A DNA stretch of 64,000 bases from Bufo bufo (taxonomy: Eukaryota; Chordata; Amphibia; Anura; Bufonidae), in the NCBI RefSeq assembly GCF_905171765.1, contig NC_053390.1, positions 577,866,471 through 577,930,470 of the forward strand. Reading direction: 5' to 3'. A program made the position numbers and the translations under genes. The notes under the pieces were generated by a model. The model did not search any database, was not told the DNA's origin, and saw only the letters and a program-made list of their open reading frames with translations. Positions 21,562-32,355 of this stretch are shown here, piece by piece. Each line of letters begins with the position of its first letter. The stretch's first letter is position 1.

Positions 21562-23732
21562 ACTCTATTGCAGCTGTGGAAAACTACCAGCTTCTTATTA
21601 AAAGTCCTAACAGTCTCTCAGTGTTCATTAATCCTTTCCACAGAGCCTTGCAAATACAATGATAATGAACAGGGTACTGTATATATCACAACATATGTAT
21701 AAAATGCAGTAATAAAAAGTATGTTAACCCTTTCAAGAGAAATAAAGTAAGAAGATTTAACTTTGCATAAGGGAAATGGAGAAATGTCCACAAATGTCAA
21801 AGTACCCCCTGCTCCAGGGCACTACATTTGAAAGTGAAATGAGAGATATGAGGTAATTATGTTTGGCATTGTGGAGGGGCGAGTTGTTTTTAAGCATAAA
21901 TTTATAATGGAGGAAATTTGCAGATATTCGTGATTTCGTCCATAAGCATTCGGCACACCTAGAGCACCGCTGGAGAAAAAGTGTTTCAGGTGTGTGCCCG
22001 GTTGCCACGGGAAGGTCGGATTGTAATTGTAACTGCTTCATACAGGGTTGTTTTGAGGGTGTGGTTGTAATGATTGGCAGCTAGATCCAGACAGGCTGTA
22101 GTCCCTCCCTGAAACTCTTTATTGGTAATCTGTTCTCACATGGGTGCAGTCATGGCTGAGGGGATAACATAAATTGCTGTTATACCTAATTGTTTTTCTT
22201 GCAGCCTATAACAGCATCCCAAATCTATGTGTATTGGAGATGTGAAGTCTGGACTGGGGAGAGCTCTGAGCTAAGAAAGAGCTTGCCTTGTTGGTTGTAA
22301 ACTGTGAATATGGTGGCACTCATTCACTATATTGCCAATTTGCAACCAACAATGCAAGCTCTTAATTAGCTGAGAGCTCTCTCCAATTTTTACTTCTCCA
22401 ATACAGAGCTGAAAGACACCTGAGTCAGTGTCACCTCTCAGTCTAGACTGGAGCTGCACTGCATAAACCTTCACAGCAGAAGCGCTGTGTCACTACAGAA
22501 CAGATGTTTTGGGACTATAACTCCCAGCATGTCCTGGACAGTAATAGTAGTTTGGCATCATCTGCAGAATTAAGTGATTCTGCAGCCATGAGGTAGCAGT
22601 CCTATGAGGAGAAGCAAGCCAGTGTGTAGAAGATTACCTGAGGCACTGCGGCAGGAAGATGAGGGAGGAGCAGCTGCTGACTGGGCTAGAAGAGCAGTGA
22701 GCTCTGTGTTACCCGGGCATGGCATTTATCAGGGACCACATAGAAGTCTGACCAACCCTTCACAACACCCCCTTGTACTACCAGCACAGCTCTGCTACAC
22801 GCCGCTCCCAGGCACCTCCGTGGCACATTCTTCCAAATGACTTGACTATCCAGTGCAGGAAAGCAGCAGATTGGTGACCTGTGGGACGACTCCTTCTGAC
22901 CTCTTCGACTTCTGGTCTCCAGTAGAGTGGATTCTCCATCTCCCTGCACTGTGCATTGCAGACTTCAGAGGTTCGGGGCACAGAATACCAGACTGTCCAT
23001 AAATCACACCCGTTTTTTTGCGGACTGTCCGTAAATATTCAAGAACCGTGCGCCCCCGTCCACACCAGTGTTGCCAACTCTCTGTAGATTTATGGACAGT
23101 TAGCAACCCTGGTGGGGAGGTGTGAACATTTTTATCTCATCAGGTTTCCAGTCCTAGTCCTAGGAGGTCCTTCTCGCATGAGTGCTTTCATGGGCTTCAA
23201 GAAAAACAATTGGCAGTAAGAGAAATTTATGTTTCTGTCCAGGTTTATGATATTAATAACCCCTCCTCAGATTATCAATATCAGATATGAGGGCGTCTGA
23301 TATCTGACAGCCTCCATTGTCAATAGTAACACTTTGAATGGAGCCGGAAGCACAGCTACATTTAAAGTGTAGTGGGAGGCAACTGCAGCTGAATTCCAAT
23401 TCATTCGAAAAAGGGAAAAAGTTGTTTTTCACAATTTTCATCTTTCTTTTCGTAACAAAAAAATGCAACTAAAATTATTTTTTATACATTGTGTCCCCTT
23501 TCCATTACGGTTCTAGTTACTTAGCGGATATGTAGCTTAAGCAGATTGGTGGCAGGTGGAGAGAGGCTAGAAGTCTCTTGTATTTGTGGTAGTGTTAATT
23601 ATTAAACTGTTTAAGTTTTTAATTTTCTTTCATATTTTTTGTACACCTTACGTGACTACTTCCTGAACTGTATTTCAAGTTATTTATGCAGCGACGGGGG
23701 AAGGCAGGGAAAGTAAACTGTGGGTGTATATA
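21562..23732. other. Intergenic DNA with one foldback and decayed repeats
   Basis: No gene is supported. An imperfect palindrome at 22228-22408 has arms TGTATTGGAGA...GAGAGCTCT and the inverse, with AGAGCTTGC...GGTTG pairing inside. The ACTATAACTCCCAGCATG block at 22517 is a common amphibian repeat motif. 22990-23110 contains inverted GGACTGTCCATAAAT / ATTTATGGACAGT units. 23250-23400 holds a degenerate dispersed repeat (ATCAATATCAGAT). Open frames at 22604-23106 overlap on both strands and lack domains. Confidence 0.4.
22228..22408. repeat. Imperfect foldback palindrome
   Basis: The left arm includes GTGTATTGGAGATGTGAAG, GGAGAGCTCTGAGCT and AGAGCTTGCCTTGTTGGTTG. The right arm is its inverted counterpart with about 80 percent match by eye. 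The centre is near 22318. It could be a decayed MITE; no clear target duplication was seen. Confidence 0.55.
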
Positions 23733-25371
23733 CAGTGGGATGCAAAAGTTTGGGCAACCTTGTTAATCATCATGATTTTCCTGTATAAATCGTTGGTTGT
23801 TACGATAAAAAATGTCAGTTAAATATATCATATAGGAGACACACACAGTGAGATTTGAGAAGTGAAATAAAGTTTATTGGATTTACAGAAAGTGTGCTAT
23901 AATTGTTTAAACAAAATTAGGCAGGTGTATAAATTTGGGCACCACAAAAAAGAAATGAAATTAATATTTAGTAGATCCTCCTTTTGCAGAAATTACAGCC
24001 TCTAAACGCTTCCTATAGGTTCCAATGAGAGTCTGGATTCAGGCTGAAGGTATTTTGGACCATTCCTCTTTACAAAACATCTTTAGTTCATTCAGGTTTG
24101 ATGGCTTCCGATCATGGACAGCTCTCTTTAAGTCACACCACAGATTTTCAATTATATTCAGGTCTGGGGACTGAGATGGCCATTCCAGAACGTTGTACTT
24201 GTTCTTCTGCATAAATGCCTTAGTGGATTTTGAGCAGTGTTTAGGGTCGTTGTCTTGTTGAAAGATCCAGCCCCGGCGCAGCTTCAGCTTTGTCACTGAT
24301 TCCTGGACATTGGTCTCCAGAATCTGCTGATACTGAGTGGAATCCATGCGTCCCTCAACTTTGACAAGATTCCCAGTCCCTGCACTGGCCACACAGCCCC
24401 ACAGCATGATGGAACCACCACCATATTTTACTGTAGGTAGCAGGTGTTTTTCTTGGAATGCTGTGTTCTTTTTCCTCCATGCATAACGCCTCTTGTTATG
24501 GCCAAATAACTAAATTTTAGATTCATCAGTCCACAGCACCTTATTCCAAAATTAAGCTGGCTTGTCCAAATGTTCTTTAGCCCACCTCAAGCGGCACTTT
24601 TTGTGCTGTGGGCGGAGAAAAGGCTTCCTCTGCATCACTCTCGCATACAGCATTTCCTTGTGTAAAGTGCGCCGAATGGTTGAACGATGCACAGTGACTC
24701 CATCTGCAGCAAGATGATGTTGTAGGTCTTTGGTGCTGGTCTGTGGGTTGACTCTGACTGTTCTCACCATTCGTTGCTTCTGTCTATCCGAGATTTTTCT
24801 TGGTCTGCTACTTCGAGCCTTAACTTGAACTGAGCCTGTGGTCTTCCATTTCCTCAATATGTTCCTAACTGTGGAAACAGACAGCTGAAATCTCTGAGAC
24901 AGCTTTCTGTATCCTTCCCCTAAACCATGATGGTGAACAATCTTTGTCTTCAGGTTATTTGAGAGTTATTTTGAGACCCCCATGTTGCTACTCTTCAGAG
25001 AAAATTAAAAGAGGAGGGAAACTTACAATTGACCCCCTTAAATACTCTATCTCATAATTGGATTCACCTGTGTATGTAGGTCAGGGGTCACTGAGCTTAC
25101 CAAGCCAATTTGAGTTCCAATAATTAGTTCTAAAGGTTTTGGAATCAATAAAATGACAACAGTGCCCAAATTTATGCACCTGCCTAATTTTGTTTAAACA
25201 ATTATAGCACACTTTCTGTAAATCCAATAAACTTTATTTTACTTCTCAAATATCACTGTGTGTGTCTCCTATATGATATATTTAACTGACATTTTGTATC
25301 GTAACAACCAACGATTTATACAGGAAAATCATGACGATTAACAAGGTTGCCCAAACTTTCGCATCCCACTG
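23733..25371 (-). mobile_element. Full-length Tc1 transposon, minus orientation
   Basis: The ends CAGTGGGATGCAAAAGTTTG and inverted AAACTTTCGCATCCCACTG are flanked by TA (23731-23732, 25372-25373). The terminal repeats extend over ~220 bp, with matching sub-terminal blocks including AATTAGGCAGGTG. This is a known vertebrate Tc1 family. The right flank is a (TA)n microsatellite. Confidence 0.95.
23961..24983 (-). pseudogene. Tc1 transposase, full length with four in-frame stops
   Basis: From the ATG at 24983 (MGVSK) to the terminal ...AKGGSTKY stop at 23961 the frame is continuous over 341 codons, the normal Tc1 length. There is no frameshift, but nonsense codons follow MGVSK, DKPA, DESKI and KIPSA. 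Domains in order: helix-turn-helix (VHHHGLGEGYRKLSQRF, TVRNILRKW), basic linker (RSSRPRKISDRQ), second helix-turn-helix (TKDLQHHL...HRSTIRRTL), and the DDE domain with D in WTDESK, D in FQQDNDPKH and E in DLNIIENLW (34 residues after the second D). Decay by point mutation only suggests slow, neutral ageing after insertion. Confidence 0.93.
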
Positions 25372-25396
25372 TATATATATATATATATATATATAT
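25372..25396. repeat. (TA)n microsatellite
   Basis: A pure TA run lies between two Tc1-type elements. It is the probable insertion target of the element at 23733-25371. Confidence 0.9.
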
Positions 25397-25450
25397 AGCA
25401 CAATTTTTCATTCCATGGTTTTTGCGTTTTTTTTCTTTTCTTTTTTCTAC

Positions 25451-25907
25451 TGTGGGGACTCGCTCTGGTAGACAGGATTAGCGGACGCAGTATGGAGGCA
25501 ACAACAAGTTCTTTGGATCAAACAGTTCAGTGTTTTATTCACACTTTAGGCAAGTGATAAAACAAGTTGTCATATTCAAACAAAAAAGTCACCTTGCAGT
25601 GTTGGTGGTAATTCACACCATGCTGCAATTGTGCCTCAAAGAGTCCTTGCTCATAGCAGCACCAACCTGTTTTCACGCCAAACAGGTAGCAAACCTTCAT
25701 CCAGACGATAGGCTCCCATATCCCAACACAGAGACATCGCATCTAAGCCCAGCTGCCTACTTAAGGACAGCCAGGTACTGCCAAAACCTGGACCGGCATT
25801 TAAAATCAGGTCCGTTATTTGACCTCATCTGGCTGTAAATCAGCCCAGCAGCACATGCTGGGAGGAAAATACCTGTTTTCTCAGACCAAACCTCTCACTG
25901 TGTCACA
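25451..25907 (-). mobile_element. Solo LTR, 457 bp, 4-bp duplication CTAC
   Basis: It begins TGTGGGGACTCG and ends GTGTCACA, with CTAC on both sides (25447-25450, 25908-25911). On the minus strand a poly(A) signal (GTGAATAAAACAC, about 25535) sits near one end, so the LTR points left. It is the product of recombination between two LTRs of a retroelement. It resembles the solo LTR at 28640 in the TTTATT...CACTTTAG region. There is no coding sequence. Confidence 0.8.
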
Positions 25908-26217
25908 CTACATATTCATATTGAAGACAAGAGAAAGATGAAGGAACACATTTGGGATTAAGTATAAAACAAAATAGTGTTAAACCAGAATATGTTTAAT
26001 ATTTTTGATTATTCAAAGTAGCCCCCTTTTGCTTTGATGACAGATTTGTACACTCTTGGCAGGTAGTTGCATGGAATGGTTTTCAATGGTATGCCTTGTC
26101 GAGTTAATTTGTGGAATTTTGTGCTTTGATAATGTGTTTGAGACCATCAGGTGAGTTGTGCAGAGGTAGGATTGGTACATCGTTTCATAGTATTCTACTA
26201 ATGCTTTAATCCATGCT

Positions 26218-26251
26218 ATGGCAAGAGCCACTCAACTAAGTAAAGACTACT
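26218..26251 (+). pseudogene. N-terminal codons of an interrupted Tc1 transposase
   Basis: ATGGCAAGAGCC encodes MARATQLSKDY, the start of the transposase of the host Tc1 element. The frame is broken immediately by a TTAA insertion. The remaining body of the gene is at 30339-30994. Confidence 0.65.
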
Positions 26252-26255
26252 TTAA

Positions 26256-26575
26256 CCCCCTAGTGACCAGCCTTTTTTGGGTCTTAGTGACCAAGTAATT
26301 TTCTTCATTTTTTGAGTCTGCTTCTCTTTAATCGCTTAGATGTTGCATTTGCTATTTACTGTGGAATCTAAGGGGTTAAACAACGCAGATCGGCACTTCT
26401 TCCCATCCAGGCCATCATAGCAGGAGCCTAGCTCTCATATGAGAGCGGAGCCTCCACTCTCTGGTGCACGGGTGACCCGTGCAGTGCTTAAACTGGGCAA
26501 CCATAAAAAGGTGGGGCCCAGTCTAAAGCCCCTTAGTGACCGCTGTAAAAAGGTGTATTGGTGGTCACTAAGGGG
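26256..26575. mobile_element. TTAA-associated MITE, about 320 bp
   Basis: The left flank is TTAA (26252-26255), with end CCCCCTAGTGACCAG. The right end GGTGGTCACTAAGGGG is the inverted partner, but the right duplication has decayed to TATG. An internal inverted pair CTCTCATATGAGAG lies near 26430. It is non-coding. Confidence 0.65.
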
Positions 26576-26695
26576 TATGAAGGTATCCTTAAATGGAATG
26601 TGTCATCAGAAAATGACCTATTGTTTGAATCACGTTTTAAAAAAAAAAAATTATGCTATTTTTTTTATTTTCCATGCCAATATGTATATATTTAA

Positions 26696-29600
26696 CCCCT
26701 TCACACATTTGGACGTAACTGGACGTCCAAATTGCAAGTGACTTAGTGCATTTGGACGTACAGTCACGTCCAATCTGCTTACACTATAAAGTTTCACAGC
26801 CCTGGAGTCTCCACTCTCCCCAAGAGCAGAGATACCGGTGAAGCTGGCAAGGGACCAATCAGAGTGGTCCCTTGCCGGCAAGCGCTCCGATTGGTTAGTC
26901 TCTGCAGACTAACCAATCGGAGCGCTTCAGTGACAAAATGCCGCTTTCAGGCTATGATCTCCATGAGGCCATGACCCCCACTGTGCCCCTAGTGCCCCAT
27001 ATTATTTAATAACCCCCACTGTGCCCCTGATGATGCCCCCAGATTTTGCCATTGCCCCCCCAGATGACCCCTCTGCTCCTCTGTGCACTGCCATCTGCAG
27101 TGAGTGTCAGCTGTAACTTACAGCTGACACTCTGCTGCTTCAGCCAAAATCGGTGCTGGCACCAATCTGGGCCATTTAAACCCATAGATGCCACAGTCAG
27201 CGGCCGCTTGTGGCATCCATGGGGTTGAGAGGGAGCTCCCTCTCTCTTCTATCAGGCTGCCACGTACTCTGAGGGTCTGATCAGCCTTAGTGTAAGTGTA
27301 GCACTGACTATATAGTCCATTGCAATATATGACTATTGCAATGCACTGTATAGCCATCAGGGCTACTGTATCTTCAAGATCTAATTGGATCTGATAAAAA
27401 AAAAGTGTCAAAAAAATAATTGTATTTTCTCATCCGTTCATTTATAAGTCATAAAAAAATTGAAGAAAAAAAATACACATAATTGGTATTGCTGCGTCCA
27501 TAATGACCTCATCTATAAATGTATGATGTTAGTAACCCTGCGTGGTGAACCTTTAAAAAAAATAATGCAAAAAACAATGATGGAATTGCTGTTTTTGTCA
27601 CCTCACCTCCACATAAATATAAATAACAAGTGTCATATGTACTCCAAAATGATACCAATAAAAACTACAGCCCATCCAGCAAAAAACAAGCCCTCACACA
27701 ACTACATTGGTGAAAAAATAAAAAATTTATGGACTTTAGTATATGACGATGCAAAATATAATTTATTTTTAACACAAAAGTGATTTTATGCTGAAAAAGT
27801 TGTAAAACATATTAAAGCGATGTAAATTTGGTATCACCATAACCGTATCAACCCACAGAATAAAATGATCATATATTAACCAGAAGAGGAACCCATTAAA
27901 AATTTAAAAAAACTGGGCGAATTGCCATTTTTACCCACTTCACCTTCATAAAAAAAAAAAAAAAGTGATCATACCAATACCAAAAAAAATTGCAGCCTGT
28001 CCCACAAAAAACAAGCCCTCACACAGCTACATTTGGGAAAAAAATTTAAATGTTATGGCCCCTGAAACAATTTCAGCAAATTAAATGTTAGAAAATCCCG
28101 ATGCCGCTCCTTCCCTTCTGAATGCTGCCAAATGACCACATATGTGGTGTTGCCGTATTCAGGAAAAATGCATAACAAATTGTGGGGTGCATTTTCTCCT
28201 GTTACCCCTTGTGAAAATAAAACATTTGGGGCTAAAGCAACATTATATTGGAAATAAAAGTTAATTTTTCATTTTCACAGCCATGTGTTTCTAAATGTAA
28301 TTCTTGCTGGGTCAAAGCATTCACTTCACTCATAGATTTATTCCTTAAGGGATGTAGTTTCCAAAATGGGGTCACGTTTTGGGGTTTTCCTTCTAGGGAT
28401 ACCTCAGGGTCTCTTCAAATGTGACATGGCACCTGAAAAGCGTTCCAGCAAAATCTTCCCTCCATTAACAATATGGCGTTCCTTTTCTTCTGTGCCCTGC
28501 TGTGTGCCCATACAGCAGGTGACGACCACATATAGGGTGTTTCTGTAAACTGCAGAATCAGGGTAATAAATTTTGAGGTTTATTTGGCTGTTAACCCTTG
28601 CTGTTTTACAGGGAAAATGTATAAAAATGGAAAATCTGCTGTAAGGGATCGTCTCTTTTCAGGGGGTCACACTCACAGATATCTTCGCAGACACGATTAT
28701 AATGTCCAAATTTTTGCTTTATTTCAGACACTTTAGCAAAGCACAGGTTAAGAAGTCGCAGCTTCAACTTATCACGTGTGACATCCACACAAAATTACAA
28801 ACCCTTGCCCGGCTAGGTTCTAACTAAACACATAAGCGTATCCCTGACTCTCCTAGAGAGCACTGTTCACACATGGAACACAAATGCGGCTTTCCTCAGC
28901 CATTCAGCCCAGCAACCTCCAGGCTGTGACACTTCAATACCTTTTGGGGGATTGTGGCCCAGTAGTCCTCCCGACTCTGGCCTCGTGATCCTTGTTTCAC
29001 AGGCGTCACCGCGTCCCCCAAAGTTCAGGCTATCGCCTAGCCTCGTGGCCCCTCAGCCCACCCGGCTGAGACCACTCACAGAGAGCCTCACCAGGACTCT
29101 GCTTCACAAGACACTCCAGAGTGAGACACACCCAAGATCCAGTAGCAGGATTAAATAGGATCCCTGGACATGAGCATGCCTCAAGTCCCGGACTGGAACT
29201 TGGGGAAACACCTCAATGTTCACATTGCCACACTGCACAAAAAAAAATGAAATTTTTAAATTTCCCCTCCATTTTGCTTCAATTCTTGTGGAACACCTAA
29301 AGGTTTGACAAAGTTTGTAAAATCCGTTTTGAATAACTTGAGGGGTGTGGTTTCTACTGTCTAAGCCCCAGAAAGTGATGTCATAACTGAACTGGTCCAT
29401 AAAAAAGTGGGTTATGGCAATTTTCTTAACATTTTTTACATTTACTTCTAAACTTCTAAGCCTTCTAACTTCCTGAAAAAAGAAAATGACATTTAAAAAT
29501 CATGCAAGCATAAAGTAGACATACGGTGAATGTGAAGTAATAACTATTTTTATTAAGTATCAATATCCATCTTAAAAGCAGAGAAATTCTCATTTTAAAA

Positions 29601-29834
29601 ATGGCTAATTTTTCTGAAATTTTTGCAAATTTTGGATTTTTTTTAATGCATAAAGGTAAAATGTATCAACTAAAATTCTCCACTAACATAAAGTATGATG
29701 TACCATGAGAAAACAATCTCAGAATGCCTTGGATAAGTAGAAGCCTTTCAAAGTTAATACCAGATAAACTGACATGTCAAATTTGAAAAATGGGGCTCTG
29801 GCATTTGGTCCAAACTGGCTGTTGCTTGAAGGGG
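26696..29834 (+). mobile_element. Long non-autonomous TTAA element, copy C (3.14 kb with nested LTR)
   Basis: TTAA flanks lie at 26692-26695 and 29835-29838. The ends are CCCCTTCACACATTTGG and CTTGAAGGGG. The left part is a different subfamily (GGACGTAACTGGACGTCC, palindromic GCGCTCCGATTGGTTAG blocks at 26882-26926). The right part has the shared module GGGGTCACGTTTTGGGG / GGTGACGACCACATATAGGGTG. A solo LTR (28640-29232) interrupts it. Without the LTR it is about 2.55 kb. It has no protein. Confidence 0.8.
28640..29232 (-). mobile_element. Solo LTR, 593 bp, 4-bp duplication CTGC
   Basis: TGTAAGGGATCG...ATTGCCACA is bounded by CTGC on each side (28636-28639, 29233-29236). The interrupted host sequence AATCTGC/ACAAAAAAA matches the uninterrupted form AATCTGCCAAAAAA in copies A and D, which confirms both insertion boundaries. 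A poly(A)-type signal (AAATAAAG) on the minus strand near 28720 and a TATA-like TATTTAATC near 29150 suggest minus orientation. Confidence 0.85.
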
Positions 29835-30338
29835 TTAACCAATAACCATAAAATCCAGCAATTTTTTTTTTGCACTGGCCACTAAGCCCAATAATAGGTG
29901 CCACTTCTTGGTCTGTACAGATCATTTTACTGCAGTTACTTGTTTACCTGTCATTCCAATTCTGCCTGTAACGATATCACCTCTGTGTATAGATAAGATA
30001 GGATCCACAATAGGTGAATATCAAAACTTATCTATTCTTTCCTTGTACAATGACCTCTGCACAAGTCATGGAGCATGTCTAGAAAACTCTCCCATAGAGG
30101 TCCCCTCCAAACCATTGTGCCTGTTGACAATGTGGCTGCCATAAAACAATTTTCTTCATGCCTTCTAAATGCTGTTAAGAACAGCTCAGGCAAGATGGCT
30201 GCCTCCATAATCATGTTGAGGAAATAGAATAAAAAAATCTGTAACCAGAAAATAAAAACAGATTGAAATAAAAGGGGAGATGTGTCGTTATCTGGTTTTA
30301 ATTGGCAGATAACATTTTTGGTGACACATTTCCTTTAA

Positions 30339-30994
30339 GTACAGTCATAAAAAACAGCAAATGCTAAGATGAAGCCCAAGAGGTTCATGAGGTCCACCAA
30401 AGGAAAGGAAGAAAAAGATTTACCTCCAAGTAACATTACCAGCCTCAGAAACTGAAAATTAACCTCGCCTCTGATTAGGGCTTACATAAATATTTTACAG
30501 AGATAAACTACTAGAAGTATTTCAACATCAACTGTTCAGAAGAGACTCTGAGAATCAGGACTTTATGGTAGAATTGCTGCAAAGAAGCCACTACTGAGGA
30601 ACAACAAGACCAGGACCAGAAAAAAACTAAGAATGGACATTAGAGCAGTGGGAATCAGTACTATGGTCTGTCTTTGTGTGAGAGGGTGAGCAGAAGGTTT
30701 CTATATGGTTGAATTTTGGGGGCCATCATTTGTTTTTCAACAGGACAGTAACCTCAAACACCTCGAGGCCGGCCAAATAAGGGCTATTTGACCAAGGAGA
30801 GTGATGGAGTGCTGTCATATCAAACTGCCTCCACAATCACCTGACCTAACCCAGCTGAGATGGTTTGGGATGATTTGGACTGCAGAGTGAAGGAAACTCA
30901 GCCGACTAGTACTCAGCTGATTGACAGAATGCAAAGAGTGTGTAAAGCTGGCATCAAAGCAAAAGGGGGTAACCCTGAAGAATCTAAAATCTAA
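30339..30994 (+). pseudogene. Tc1 transposase body, deleted and frameshifted
   Basis: This continues the host Tc1 gene whose start is at 26218. It begins within the helix-turn-helix/linker region and ends in ...EESKI and a stop at 30994. The region coding the first catalytic block and the stretch after it are missing (joined near 30640-30700). The second catalytic block FVFQQDSNLKH is present. The third block is shifted by a 1-bp deletion just before the expected glutamate (SPDLTQL, where SPDLNPIE is usual). Several stops occur. The flanking order of blocks matches the family. The product is non-functional. Confidence 0.75.
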
Positions 30995-31189
30995 AACATA
31001 TTCTGGTTTGTTTAACACTATTTTGTTTACTACTTAATTCCACATGTGTTTCTTCATCATTTTCATGCCTTCAATATGAATCTACAATGTACAAAAAAAA
31101 AGAAAAACATATGTCAAAACTTTTGACTGGTGCTTAACATATTATACACAGCACACAAAAGCAGCTCTGACCAGTTGCTGCATGGACTC

Positions 31190-31640
31190 CATAAGTATCT
31201 TTACTTATGGGACCTCCATTAATAAGAATTGGATTGGGATCTGGTGAATTTGGAGGCCAAGTCAACAGCTTGAATTTTTTTTCCATGTTCCTCAAACCAT
31301 GCAGCCTGGTGCCATCCGTTCCCTAGGTAAGTGATGCACACACACCCAGCTGTCACCATGATGCAAAAGTGATTCATCACGCCACCTTCTCCTATTGTTC
31401 CATGGTCCATTTCAGATGCCCATGTGCCAATTGTAGGCAATTTCAGTGATGGATAGGGGTCAGCATGGGCACTCTGACTAGTACGTGACTACACAGCACT
31501 TAGCAAGTTTCAAAACATTATGTGTTCTGCCACCTTTCTTTCATAGCCGGCAATAACTTTTTCAGGAGTTTGGACTACAGAAGCTCTTTTGTGGAATTAG
31601 GATAGGTGGGTTTCCAACACATCAATTTGAAGACATGCTA
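31190..31640 (-). pseudogene. Tc1-type transposase relic, internally deleted
   Basis: The minus strand has blocks of a second Tc1-related family. HGHLKWTMEQ and ITFAS (a decayed WSDESRF region) are fused by deletion to LRNMEKKFKLLTWPPNSPDPNPI, which holds the third catalytic region. The stretch between, with the second aspartate, is gone. Stops and frameshifts are common. No terminal repeats were seen at either side, so only the central gene survives. It is old and inactive. Confidence 0.6.
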
Positions 31641-32355
31641 TAGTTTTTGTTTTTTTTCCTGGTGATTTTCTTCACTTTTGTTCTTTGGGTTAGTGGTGTT
31701 TGAAAAACACAGCATGCTGTTAGAGGGGCTCTTTTTTCATGCATTTTCAGGCTTCTCTATTGGACTGGAAAACTGTATGTAAAAAATTTATGAAATCAAA
31801 TTTTTGGGAAGCCGAAATAGACACAAACATACAGTATGTGTGAAGGATGCCTTACAGAGTATGTAACATTTTCTAGTAGACACCATCAAACATTTCTCTT
31901 GCTTTTCTTAAAACCTTTTTGCGATTTTGGCATATTTGCAGGTTTGAGCTAAATCATTTTCCCCTTTTTTAAATTATGAAACCATATATTCACCATATCA
32001 AACATGATAAAGATGTTGTCCAGTTTGGACAACCCATCTATTCCAAGTCTCCCCTGCTGACTTCAGGGTGGACTCTTGCCAAGTGTTACCAGAACTGTTA
32101 CCTAATGGGAAACTAAAAGGCCAATGCATCATGCTGCTGATTGATTCCTATGAGCATCATGCATGCAAATATCTCAGTGGCAGCATTTGCTCTGGATATG
32201 AATTTTGGCTTTAGCTAATACAAAGGCAACCACCTCTATTAACTTTTCAGGCATACTGCAAAGTAATATTGCAGAAATCCACTGCTATTTGTATACCGGT
32301 ACTTGCTGTGACTTATTAGCATAATGTTTTATAACTTTTTTTCTGCCACTCCATA
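31641..32355. other. Intergenic DNA, nothing recognised
   Basis: AT-rich sequence without an identifiable repeat, long open frame or splice context. Confidence 0.35.

Larger units (their letters stand above)
26593..30334. mobile_element. TTAA MITE split by copy C
   Basis: TTAA lies at 26589-26592 and 30335-30338. The ends are ATGGAATGTGTCATCAG and GGTGACACATTTCCT. The element's own sequence is 26593-26691 plus 29839-30334 (about 600 bp). The rest is the nested 3.1-kb copy C. It is non-coding. Confidence 0.75.
25397..31134 (+). mobile_element. Tc1 element with long terminal repeats, host of a nested insertion cluster
   Basis: The left long terminal repeat runs from about 25397 to 26080 and is split by a solo LTR. 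It contains TTCAAAGTAGCCCCC, ATGACAGATTTGTACAC and TGGCAGGTAGTTGC. The inverted partner near the right end (30940-31134) ends CAAAACTTTTGACTGG. The 5' untranslated part and first codons lie at 26080-26251. The rest of the gene resumes at 30339 after a block of TTAA elements. The arrangement matches a widespread fish/frog Tc1 family with ~200-bp ends. About 80 bp of the gene around the insertion site is missing. Confidence 0.75.

Noticed and set aside
22604..23106. Several open frames on both strands
   Set aside because: They coincide with a GC-richer stretch with inverted motifs; mutually overlapping and without domains.
23069..23112. CAGTGTTGCCAAC / GTTAGCAACCCTG as terminal repeats of a tiny element
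   Set aside because: Only about 44 bp apart and with no target duplication; more likely an internal inverted motif of a decayed repeat.
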